From positions 1 to 6,106 of the forward strand of contig CAKVNP010000144.1 in assembly GCA_934777095.1 (NCBI GenBank): 6,106 nt of DNA. The letters run 5' to 3'. A program made the translations under genes and the position numbers. How positions within the stretch are numbered: the stretch's first letter is position 1; every line of letters begins with the position of its first letter. This document shows positions 1 to 4,221 of this stretch, piece after piece. This stretch comes from an uncultured Clostridium sp. GTDB lineage: Bacteria > Bacillota > Clostridia > Clostridiales > Clostridiaceae. The notes beneath the pieces were generated by a model. It made no database searches and had not been told where the DNA came from. It worked only from the letters and a program-made list of their open reading frames with translations.

Positions 1-1
1 C

Positions 2-115
2 ATGATGAGTGGAATAATGCAGACTGCCATTAGTGGAATGGTATTTGCGGCAGCTGTCTTTGCTTCAGCAATAACCACTTCCTTAATTATGTATAAAAAC
101 GAAAAGGGGGAATAA
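2..115 (+). CDS. C-terminal end of a small membrane protein, probably first half of a split YeeE/YedE transporter (partial)
   Basis: An open frame enters from the left edge and ends at TAA 113-115. The visible 37 residues contain a hydrophobic, Ala-rich helix (SGMVFAAAVFASAITTSLI) and a short charged tail (YKNEKGE), as expected for the last membrane segment of an integral membrane protein. The next gene starts three bases after this stop, so the two are very likely co-transcribed. Because that gene encodes only the second half of a YeeE/YedE-type permease, the simplest reading is that this is the end of the partner half. That is inferred from context; the visible stretch is too short to prove the family. 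The ATG codons at 2 and 5 are more likely internal than the start. Confidence 0.6.
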   Translation: MMSGIMQTAISGMVFAAAVFASAITTSLIMYKNEKGE

Positions 116-118
116 CAA

Positions 119-691
119 ATGAAAGTTACTTTAGCCATGTTTCTGGGTACAGTATTTGGTTATACTTTACATAGAGTAGGTGCTACTGATAGTGATAAGC
201 TACTCTCTATGTTAAGGCTTAGAAATCTAGGATTAGCAAAAACGATATTATTAGCAATTGGTTTTGGGGCAGTGCTTTTATTTGGTACGGAAATATTAGG
301 ACTTTTTAATACTAGTCATTTTAGCATTAAGCCTGTTAATTACGGTGTTGTAATTGGGGGAATAATTTTTGGGATAGGATGGGGAATCTCAGGTATATGT
401 CCAGGAACTTCACTCAGTGCATTAGGTACTGGCAAAAAAGACTCTGGATTTTATATCATTGGCGGAATCCTAGGAGCATATTTATTGACCTGCAGCTATA
501 GTTTCTTTGAAAATATCGGCTTATTTAGGGATATATTTGAAGGGAGAAATACTTTAGTCCAGATCTATGATAAAGTTAATCCAGTTATACATATAGGACC
601 ATGGGGAGGAGTGATTTTTGGCCTTGCTATAATTCTCCTTGCATGTATATTGCCAGAAAAAATCATAAATGATAAAAGCAAAGCTAAATAA
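119..691 (+). CDS. YeeE/YedE-family (DUF6691-like) sulfur-transport membrane protein, second half-subunit
   Basis: This 190-residue integral membrane protein has the hallmarks of the YeeE/YedE thiosulfate/sulfur-transport family. Residues 12-38 carry the G-x-x-LxRxGATD...L-MLRLRNL pattern. Residues 82-103 hold the glycine-rich FGIGWGISGICPGTSLSALG loop with the family cysteine (Cys94) before Pro-Gly. About five hydrophobic segments lie near 3-19, 40-62, 75-97, 110-130 and 158-179. Full-length YeeE proteins are around 350 residues, so this is half length, like the split two-gene versions found in many bacteria. The ATG is preceded by GGGGG at 106-110 with 8 bases between, and the upstream gene ends at 115, which supports an operon. 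In family members the conserved cysteines relay thiosulfate across the membrane; the substrate here is inferred. The last codons form one arm of the terminator. Confidence 0.85.
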   Translation: MKVTLAMFLGTVFGYTLHRVGATDSDKLLSMLRLRNLGLAKTILLAIGFGAVLLFGTEILGLFNTSHFSIKPVNYGVVIGGIIFGIGWGISGICPGTSLSALGTGKKDSGFYIIGGILGAYLLTCSYSFFENIGLFRDIFEGRNTLVQIYDKVNPVIHIGPWGGVIFGLAIILLACILPEKIINDKSKAK

Positions 692-711
692 TAGCTTTGC
701 TTTTATCATTT
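667..711. terminator. Long perfect hairpin between converging genes, probable bidirectional terminator
   Basis: A perfect 20-bp inverted repeat (667-686 with 692-711) surrounds a 5-base loop that contains the stop codon of the YeeE-like gene. On the plus strand the core GCAAAGCTA/TAGCTTTGC is flanked by an A-run before and TTTTATCATTTTATT after, as in an intrinsic terminator. On the minus strand the hairpin begins just 3 bases after the stop of the truncated IIB frame and is followed within a few bases by six Ts, so it can end transcription from both sides. Confidence 0.8.
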
Positions 712-713
712 TA

Positions 714-872
714 TTAATTATTAGGATTTCTTATTAAAAGTCTTTCCATCATAAAGCATGGATAAGCTTCTATAAAGCAATCCAAATCTCTTTTCTTTGC
801 CTCGTTTCTCATTCTTTCACATAAAATACTGGAAGACATTCCTCCACTACAGAATAATTTAATAATCAACAT
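714..872 (-). pseudogene. Truncated PTS lactose/cellobiose-type IIB component (N-terminal half only)
   Basis: Reading the minus strand from ATG 872-870 gives 52 residues starting MLIIKLFCSGGMSSSILCER. This is the first beta-strand, the phosphocysteine loop (Cys8 followed by S-G-G-M-S-S-S) and the first helix of a PTS IIB protein of the lactose/cellobiose class, which relays phosphate from IIA to the incoming sugar. Similarity continues through the second strand (DCFIEAYP, residues 31-38). The remaining 14 residues do not look like the family, and the frame stops at 714-716 beside the terminator. Normal IIB proteins are about 100 residues, so roughly half the fold is missing. I found no continuation in other frames. 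AAGGG at 883-887 lies 10 bases before the ATG; an earlier in-frame ATG at 878-876 is followed directly by TGA. A decayed gene is most likely, although a short expressed product cannot be excluded. Confidence 0.65.
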
Positions 873-897
873 TCACATCTTTCCCTTCTTAAAAGCC

Positions 898-916
898 TTT
901 TGATAATTTGTTAAAA
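898..916. promoter_or_regulatory. Operator-like palindrome, copy 1
   Basis: TTTTGATAATTTGTTAAAA is an imperfect 19-bp palindrome (half-sites agree at 7 of 9 positions). It lies 26 bp upstream of the truncated IIB start. Read on the opposite strand it matches the second copy at 972-990 at 17 of 19 positions. Symmetry, size and AT-rich flanks suggest a binding site for a dimeric repressor. The regulator is not identified. Confidence 0.45.
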
Positions 917-971
917 AAGTATATGTAAAATTATTAAATGTGAGGGTTGTCCACTGTAGAAATCCAGCGTA

Positions 972-990
972 TTTTAACAATTTGTCAAAA
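972..990. promoter_or_regulatory. Operator-like palindrome, copy 2
   Basis: TTTTAACAATTTGTCAAAA is a 19-bp palindrome with half-sites agreeing at 8 of 9 positions. It is nearly the reverse complement of copy 1, and the centres are 74 bp apart, close to seven helical turns. Together the two copies also form a 20-bp inverted repeat (897-916 with 972-991, 18 of 20 matching). The whole 873-1031 stretch contains no convincing gene. Confidence 0.45.
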
Positions 991-1031
991 GTAAATGTTT
1001 ACAAGAGGTGCGTATTAGATATGTATTATAA

Positions 1032-1069
1032 AAGGATGAAACCTTAATTTTATTATAGACCTCATCCTT
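1032..1069 (-). terminator. Intrinsic terminator of the 147-residue gene
   Basis: AAGGATGA at 1032-1039 pairs perfectly with TCATCCTT at 1062-1069, and on the minus strand two further G-U pairs extend the stem. The hairpin begins 14 bases after the stop of the minus-strand gene at 1084 and is followed on that strand by TTTTATAAT-type sequence. Its position and T-rich tail fit an intrinsic terminator. Confidence 0.65.
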
Positions 1070-1083
1070 ATTATTTTAAACTA

Positions 1084-1527
1084 TTAATTTTTAGAAGTTA
1101 TTATGCTGGACAGCCGGATTTCTCCATTATCAACTAACCGTAGGTACCATTTTAATAATTGGCTGGATTTTTTGCTATCTTTTGTTTGAATAAAATTATT
1201 TTTGGAAACAACAGGTGTATATAGGAATGTAGTATTTGCTTTTGTTAAATTGATGTTTAGGGAGCCTTCATAATCAGTGAACAAATATATTAACGGCAGC
1301 AGATTAATCTTTAATGTATCATTCATAATTTTATGAGGACATTCATATTCTTCTCTTGTTTTTATGTTTTTTATTGTTACAGTGATTTTATCAAAACAAT
1401 TGAAATTTACCTTGGAAGATTTTAATAATAATTCATTATTAGATTGCAGCAGCTGTGACAAGATTAATTTTTTATTAGTGATATAGGTTGTTATATCATC
1501 GTATAAAGATTCTCTTTCTTCATTCAT
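1084..1527 (-). CDS. Hypothetical protein, 147 residues
   Basis: I do not recognise this family. The start is well supported: AGGAGG (1535-1540) sits 7 bases before ATG 1527-1525, and the nearby ATG at 1523 is out of frame. Residues 4-36 look helical and charged (ESLYDDITTYITNKKLILSQ). From about 46 on, alternating hydrophobic patterns suggest a beta-rich domain: KITVTIKNI, TLKINLLPLIYLF, SLNINL, TTFLYTPVV. The C-terminus LLKWYLRLVDNGEIRLSSI looks like two paired strands. There is no signal peptide or membrane segment, and two cysteines (44 and 63). It lies downstream of padR on the same strand, separated by 106 bases holding a probable promoter and an inverted repeat, so it is probably transcribed separately, possibly with some read-through from padR. 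Function unknown. Confidence 0.75.
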   Translation of the reverse strand: MNEERESLYDDITTYITNKKLILSQLLQSNNELLLKSSKVNFNCFDKITVTIKNIKTREEYECPHKIMNDTLKINLLPLIYLFTDYEGSLNINLTKANTTFLYTPVVSKNNFIQTKDSKKSSQLLKWYLRLVDNGEIRLSSIITSKN

Positions 1528-1552
1528 TCGTTTGCCTCCTCTTTATAATACT

Positions 1553-1597
1553 AATAAGTAAGATTGTGTAAAAAATAGAATAACAATCTTACTTATT
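1553..1597 (-). repeat. Perfect 15-bp inverted repeat in the leader of the 147-residue gene
   Basis: Positions 1553-1567 (AATAAGTAAGATTGT) are exactly complementary to 1583-1597, with a 15-base AT-rich spacer. If transcription starts from the TATAAT at 1608-1603, the RNA would begin almost exactly at the hairpin, which ends 12 bases before the Shine-Dalgarno sequence. There is no T-run after it on the minus strand, so it is a poor terminator for padR. It could be a DNA operator (for example for the adjacent PadR) or a 5' RNA stem-loop affecting stability or translation. Confidence 0.6.
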
Positions 1598-1602
1598 GAT
1601 AT

Positions 1603-1633
1603 ATTATATCGGATAGGAAACAAAAGGTTACAA
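1603..1633 (-). promoter_or_regulatory. Putative promoter of the 147-residue gene
   Basis: On the minus strand a perfect TATAAT lies at 1608-1603, with TTGTAA at 1633-1628 as a possible -35 box. The 19-base spacing is longer than ideal. The start site would fall near 1597. A competing pair, TTTACA 1572-1567 and TATTAT 1550-1545 with 16 bases between, has better spacing but would start transcription inside the ribosome binding site, so it is less likely. Confidence 0.4.
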
Positions 1634-2023
1634 TTATATAAGCATTTCGATAATTAAATCAAGTGTTGACTTAGTTTTCTTTAAATTATCAACATAGTCA
1701 GCTATATGAGTTTTATAATAGCTGATTCCTTCATCAGTAATGTGATAGACCTTTTTGCTTCTTTTATTTAAAGCTTCATCACCAATCCAATGGCTTACCA
1801 CATATCCTTTTGTTTCAAGATCATACAATGTATCATATATTGTACTTGAAGATACCGGGAAAGGCTGGGCAGCATTTTCAAATTTATTTTTGAAGGTTTC
1901 TAGAATTTTATTTCCAAAGACTGTTTCACCACGAGATAGTTCTTTTAAGATATAAAAAGTATATAACATTTTAGTATTTACAGCATTTCTTGGTGCAACT
2001 AATCTATTTCTTGTGTTTGACAT
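1634..2023 (-). CDS. PadR-family winged-helix transcriptional regulator
   Basis: This 129-residue protein is a DNA-binding regulator of the PadR type, which usually acts as a dimeric repressor. Residues 17-30 form the first helix (NTKMLYTFYILKEL). Residues 58-75 (SSSTIYDTLYDLETKGYV) match the PadR recognition helix pattern x-x-x-Y-x-x-L-x-x-L-E-x-x-G. The wing follows at 76-100, ending in the typical KKVYHITDEG. Residues 98-128 form a C-terminal helix used for dimerisation, short as in the PadR subfamily 1-like proteins. ATG 2023-2021 has AAAGGAG about 8 bases upstream. It is divergent from the Cys-rich gene at 2194 and upstream of the 147-residue gene, the two obvious candidate targets, and may also regulate itself. 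The ligand or inducer cannot be told from sequence. Confidence 0.88.
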   Translation of the reverse strand: MSNTRNRLVAPRNAVNTKMLYTFYILKELSRGETVFGNKILETFKNKFENAAQPFPVSSSTIYDTLYDLETKGYVVSHWIGDEALNKRSKKVYHITDEGISYYKTHIADYVDNLKKTKSTLDLIIEMLI

Positions 2024-2055
2024 TTAATTTCTCCTTTCAAAAGTCCTTTTATAAA

Positions 2056-2084
2056 ATAGTATCAAAGTAAAAGGCTAATGTCTA
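2056..2084 (-). promoter_or_regulatory. Putative padR promoter
   Basis: On the minus strand TAGACA (2084-2079) and TACTAT (2061-2056) are separated by exactly 17 bases, a reasonable vegetative sigma-A arrangement. The start would be near 2050, about 26 bases before the padR start codon. The 2024-2193 intergenic region must hold both this promoter and that of the divergent Cys-rich gene. Confidence 0.45.
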
Positions 2085-2161
2085 ATAATTCTAAATTAAA
2101 CATTATTTTTGTTAACTTAAGATAAGAACCTAAATGACAGTAGAGGAATAGAATATAGTAT

Positions 2162-2175
2162 ATTTGATAACAAAT
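2162..2175. promoter_or_regulatory. Small palindrome in the promoter/leader of the Cys-rich gene
   Basis: ATTTG-ATAA-CAAAT is a short perfect inverted repeat 18 bases before the start codon of the Cys-rich gene and directly after AT-rich -10-like sequence (TATAGT 2154-2159 or TATATT 2159-2164). No good -35 box is paired with either, so the sigma factor is unclear. The palindrome could be an operator, but it is short enough to be chance in such AT-rich DNA. Confidence 0.25.
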
Positions 2176-2193
2176 GATAGGAGATGAGCTACT

Positions 2194-2457
2194 ATGTCAA
2201 GTAAGAAATGTTGTTGCAAGTGCTGCTGTCCAAAGAGCTGCTGCTGTAATTCATGCTGTAATAATAATTCATCATGTTGTTGTAATTCTTGCTGCAATCC
2301 TTGTGGAGGCTATGGCGGATACGGCGGATACGGCGGATATGGTGGATACGGCGGATTCGGTAATGGATGCGGTGGATTTGGTAATGGCTACGGCTGCGGT
2401 GGCGGCTGGTGGTGGTGGATTATATTAATATTCCTATTTGGAGGCTGCTGCTGGTAA
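2194..2457 (+). CDS. Small Cys-rich, Gly-Gly-Tyr repeat protein with Trp/hydrophobic tail, putative spore-surface protein
   Basis: This 87-residue protein has three parts. Residues 1-37 hold 17 cysteines in CCC and CC clusters separated by K, P, S and N. Residues 38-71 are Gly-Tyr/Phe repeats: five GGY and one GGF, then GNG and CGG variants. Residues 72-87 are four tryptophans followed by IILIFLFGGCCW, a hydrophobic tail. In total 21 of 87 residues are Cys and there is no His. The Gly-Tyr-plus-hydrophobic-tail layout resembles the small YjcZ-like sporulation proteins of Bacillus, and Cys-rich proteins build disulfide-linked exosporium layers in Clostridioides. A spore-coat or exosporium role is thus plausible but inferred; metal binding by the Cys clusters is the alternative. 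AGGAG (2179-2183) lies 10 bases before the ATG. The gene is monocistronic, with its own terminator, and divergent from padR. The overlapping open frame starting at 2174 is a by-product of the repeats. Confidence 0.8.
   Translation: MSSKKCCCKCCCPKSCCCNSCCNNNSSCCCNSCCNPCGGYGGYGGYGGYGGYGGFGNGCGGFGNGYGCGGGWWWWIILIFLFGGCCW
2305..2358 (+). repeat. Six tandem 9-bp units encoding Gly-Gly-Tyr/Phe
   Basis: Six consecutive 9-base units of the form GGN-GGN-TAY (the last one TTC) encode five GGY and one GGF. Several units are identical (GGCGGATAC). The block is more GC-rich than its surroundings. Such in-frame short tandem repeats can expand or contract by slippage, changing protein length without a frameshift. 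Confidence 0.85.
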
Positions 2458-2464
2458 TATTAAC

Positions 2465-2509
2465 AAAGGCGTGTTGAAAAGATTTCATCTTTTCAATGCG
2501 CTTTTTATT
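2465..2509 (+). terminator. Strong intrinsic terminator of the Cys-rich gene
   Basis: A 15-bp stem (2469-2483 with 2487-2501, including two G-U pairs) encloses a 3-base loop and is followed by TTTTT at 2502-2506; an A-run precedes it. It begins shortly after the stop codon at 2455-2457 and separates this gene from the next transcription unit. Confidence 0.85.
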
Positions 2510-2570
2510 GTCATTAAAAAGATTACTTTTGGGGAAAATAAGTTTAAATAAACTATGGAGGTATTAAAAA

Positions 2571-3251
2571 TTGAAAAAATATCTAACTCTATTTTGTGTT
2601 ATTACTTTATTAATGCCGTCATTTAATATATGGGCTTTAGATGAACCAGCAGATCTGCCGGAAGAATCTTTAGATGAAAATTTATATCCCTATCCAAAGC
2701 TTGATGATTTAATGAAGGAGCTGAAGGAAAAAAGAAAGATAATAGAACAGCAGAGACTGGAAGAAATTAAAGCTAAAAAGCTTGAACAGGAGCAGAAAGC
2801 AGAAATTGAAGGTGAAAAGGGCATCGAGGATGTCAAATCTGATGAAGCTAAAGAAAAGGATAATGAAAAATCTGAAAAAAGCAAAATTCCTGGCCTAATT
2901 GTGCGTTTGAGAGGCAAACATTCAACAAAGTATTTATGCGGCTATGATTTAACTTTTAGCGATGACAACAAGGAAAGTGCTTTAGCCAAAGAGTTAATTA
3001 CCGATTATAATACATTGCTTAATAAGCCATCATTAAAAGTAAGAGCTGGCGAAAAAATAAATTTTGAATTTTCTACTGTGCCTAAGTCCATGGATATCTA
3101 TATTTATAATGAAGAAGGAAATAAGCATTTAACAAGTACGAGAGGCACAATATCAGTACCTGATTTAGAAGAAAAGATAGTAGTTATCGTAGAAGGGAGG
3201 TATAAAAACGGCTGGGTAAGATATGCTGTAGTTTTAGATATTAGAAAATAA
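2571..3251 (+). CDS. Secreted protein with coiled-coil region, function unknown (TTG start)
   Basis: The 226-residue product begins with a signal peptide: MKK, a hydrophobic core (YLTLFCVITLLMPSF) and a probable cleavage after Ala22 (NIWA/LDEP). There is no lipobox. Residues 23-45 are acidic and proline-rich. Residues 46-104 are very rich in Lys and Glu with heptad-like spacing, a likely coiled coil or long charged helix. From about 107 to the end there is a beta-rich domain (IPGLIVRLRG, KINFEFSTV, MDIYIYN, EKIVVIVEGR, VRYAVVLDI) that may adopt an immunoglobulin-like fold. The start is TTG at 2571, 9 bases after GGAGG (2557-2561); the ATG at 2555 is out of frame. The mature protein has one Cys (123). 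It precedes the tepA-like gene by 64 bases and could be co-transcribed with it. I do not recognise the family. Confidence 0.75.
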   Translation: MKKYLTLFCVITLLMPSFNIWALDEPADLPEESLDENLYPYPKLDDLMKELKEKRKIIEQQRLEEIKAKKLEQEQKAEIEGEKGIEDVKSDEAKEKDNEKSEKSKIPGLIVRLRGKHSTKYLCGYDLTFSDDNKESALAKELITDYNTLLNKPSLKVRAGEKINFEFSTVPKSMDIYIYNEEGNKHLTSTRGTISVPDLEEKIVVIVEGRYKNGWVRYAVVLDIRK

Positions 3252-3315
3252 TATTACATAATTATAAATTCAACAGAAGATAATAAAAGTATACTTTTTA
3301 GAAAGGATAGATTAT

Positions 3316-4104
3316 ATGCAAGATAATTATAATGAAATAAATAATGGACTTTTAAGCCCTAATTTACCAGGAAGCGCAGAGGAACCAGCGCAAACAGAAA
3401 CTAAACAGCAGGAAGAAAAAATTAAAAATGAAAATGATAAATTGGCTGAGATAAAGGAGCTTGGTACCACTAATGGGACAAATAAGAATCAAAGCATACA
3501 GGTACTACCAATCATCGGACAGATAGAAGGCCATATGGTTCTGCCACCACAGACTAAATCTACAAAATATGAACATTTAATACCTCAATTAATATCAATG
3601 CAGCAAAATGATGAGGTAAAAGGTGTATTAATAGTATTGAATACAGTGGGTGGGGATGTAGAAGCAGGCCTTGCCATAGCTGAAATGATCAGGTCAATTT
3701 CAAAGCCAACAGTTTCTATCGTACTAGGCGGAGGTCATTCTATTGGGGTGCCACTTGCTACCTCAGCAGATTATTCCTTTATAACACCATCTGCCACAAT
3801 GATTGTACATCCAGTAAGAATGAATGGATTTGTAATCGGGGTAGCTCAGACATTCCATTACTTCCAAAAAATGCAGGAGAGAATTAATAATTTCATTATT
3901 AGAACATCAAAAATAGATAAAAAAGATTTAGAAGAAATGATGTTAAGATCTGATGAGCTGCTTAATGATATGGGAACAATACTTATTGGTGAGCAGGCTG
4001 TTAACTGCGGCTTGATAGATGAAGTTGGCGGAATATACGAAGCTTTAAATAAGCTTAATGAAATGATAAAGGAAAAAGAAAAGGAAGGAAAGTTAGCAGA
4101 ATAG
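3316..4104 (+). CDS. tepA: TepA-like ClpP-fold serine protease
   Basis: This 262-residue protein belongs to the ClpP/crotonase-fold protease group, TepA (YmfB) type. Residues 1-60 are hydrophilic and low in complexity (Gln, Glu, Lys, Asn). The protease domain spans about 62-250. GGGHSIGVPLA (138-148) carries the nucleophile Ser142, TMIVHPVR (161-168) the catalytic His165, and GEQAVNCGLIDEVGG (225-239) is the conserved C-terminal motif. Where ClpP has its Asp before this motif, a simple alignment puts Gly220; Asp218 or Asp235 may serve instead. There is no signal peptide, so it is cytoplasmic. AAAGGA (3302-3307) lies 8 bases before the ATG. The next gene is ftsK/spoIIIE, the same neighbourhood as tepA in Bacillus. 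From memory, Bacillus TepA has been linked to protein export and to spore-protein breakdown at germination; neither role is shown here. Confidence 0.88.
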   Translation: MQDNYNEINNGLLSPNLPGSAEEPAQTETKQQEEKIKNENDKLAEIKELGTTNGTNKNQSIQVLPIIGQIEGHMVLPPQTKSTKYEHLIPQLISMQQNDEVKGVLIVLNTVGGDVEAGLAIAEMIRSISKPTVSIVLGGGHSIGVPLATSADYSFITPSATMIVHPVRMNGFVIGVAQTFHYFQKMQERINNFIIRTSKIDKKDLEEMMLRSDELLNDMGTILIGEQAVNCGLIDEVGGIYEALNKLNEMIKEKEKEGKLAE

Positions 4105-4107
4105 TAT

Positions 4108-4146
4108 AAAAAAGCAAAGATTATAAAGTCTTTGCTTTTTTTATTT
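4108..4146 (+). terminator. Intrinsic terminator after the tepA-like gene
   Basis: AAAAAAGCAAAGA (4108-4120) pairs perfectly with 4129-4141 around an 8-base loop that can add two more pairs, and the T-run continues to 4142, then ATTTT. It starts 3 bases after the stop codon and separates the tepA-like gene from ftsK, which therefore needs its own promoter or read-through. Confidence 0.85.
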
Positions 4147-4150
4147 TAAT

Positions 4151-4180
4151 TTAAAGTTAAATTATACTATAATATATAAT
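4151..4180 (+). promoter_or_regulatory. Putative promoter of ftsK/spoIIIE
   Basis: Two perfect TATAAT boxes occur at 4168-4173 and 4175-4180. TTAAAG at 4151-4156 could act as a weak -35 box for the second, with 18 bases between. The position, just after the upstream terminator and about 40 bases before the ftsK start, fits, but the -35 match is poor. Confidence 0.4.
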
Positions 4181-4221
4181 GGACTATTAAAAGTATTCGT
4201 TATTTAAACAGGGGTGATTAA

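Noticed and set aside
944..968. GGGTTGTCCACTG...CCAG on the plus strand, slightly like a BglG/LicT ribonucleic antiterminator site near a PTS gene.
   Set aside because: It is on the wrong strand for the IIB frame, the outer stem of such sites is missing, and there is no terminator overlapping it.
1021..1047. Plus-strand 8-codon frame (MYYKRMKP) with AGAGGTG ten bases upstream, followed by a hairpin, resembling a leader-peptide attenuator.
   Set aside because: Nothing on the plus strand downstream would be controlled: the next genes are on the minus strand. The hairpin is better explained as the terminator of the minus-strand gene at 1084.
2174..2428. 84-codon plus-strand frame overlapping the Cys-rich gene, rich in Ala, Val, Asp and Thr.
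   Set aside because: It is a frame-shifted reading of the same Cys and Gly-Gly-Tyr repeat codons. The frame at 2194 has the better-placed RBS and a sensible protein.
3285..3298. Perfect 14-bp palindrome AAAAGTATACTTTT before the tepA-like gene, with TATACT inside that looks like a -10 box.
   Set aside because: No matching -35 box is present and a start from it would fall in the ribosome binding site. AT-rich palindromes of this size are expected by chance here.
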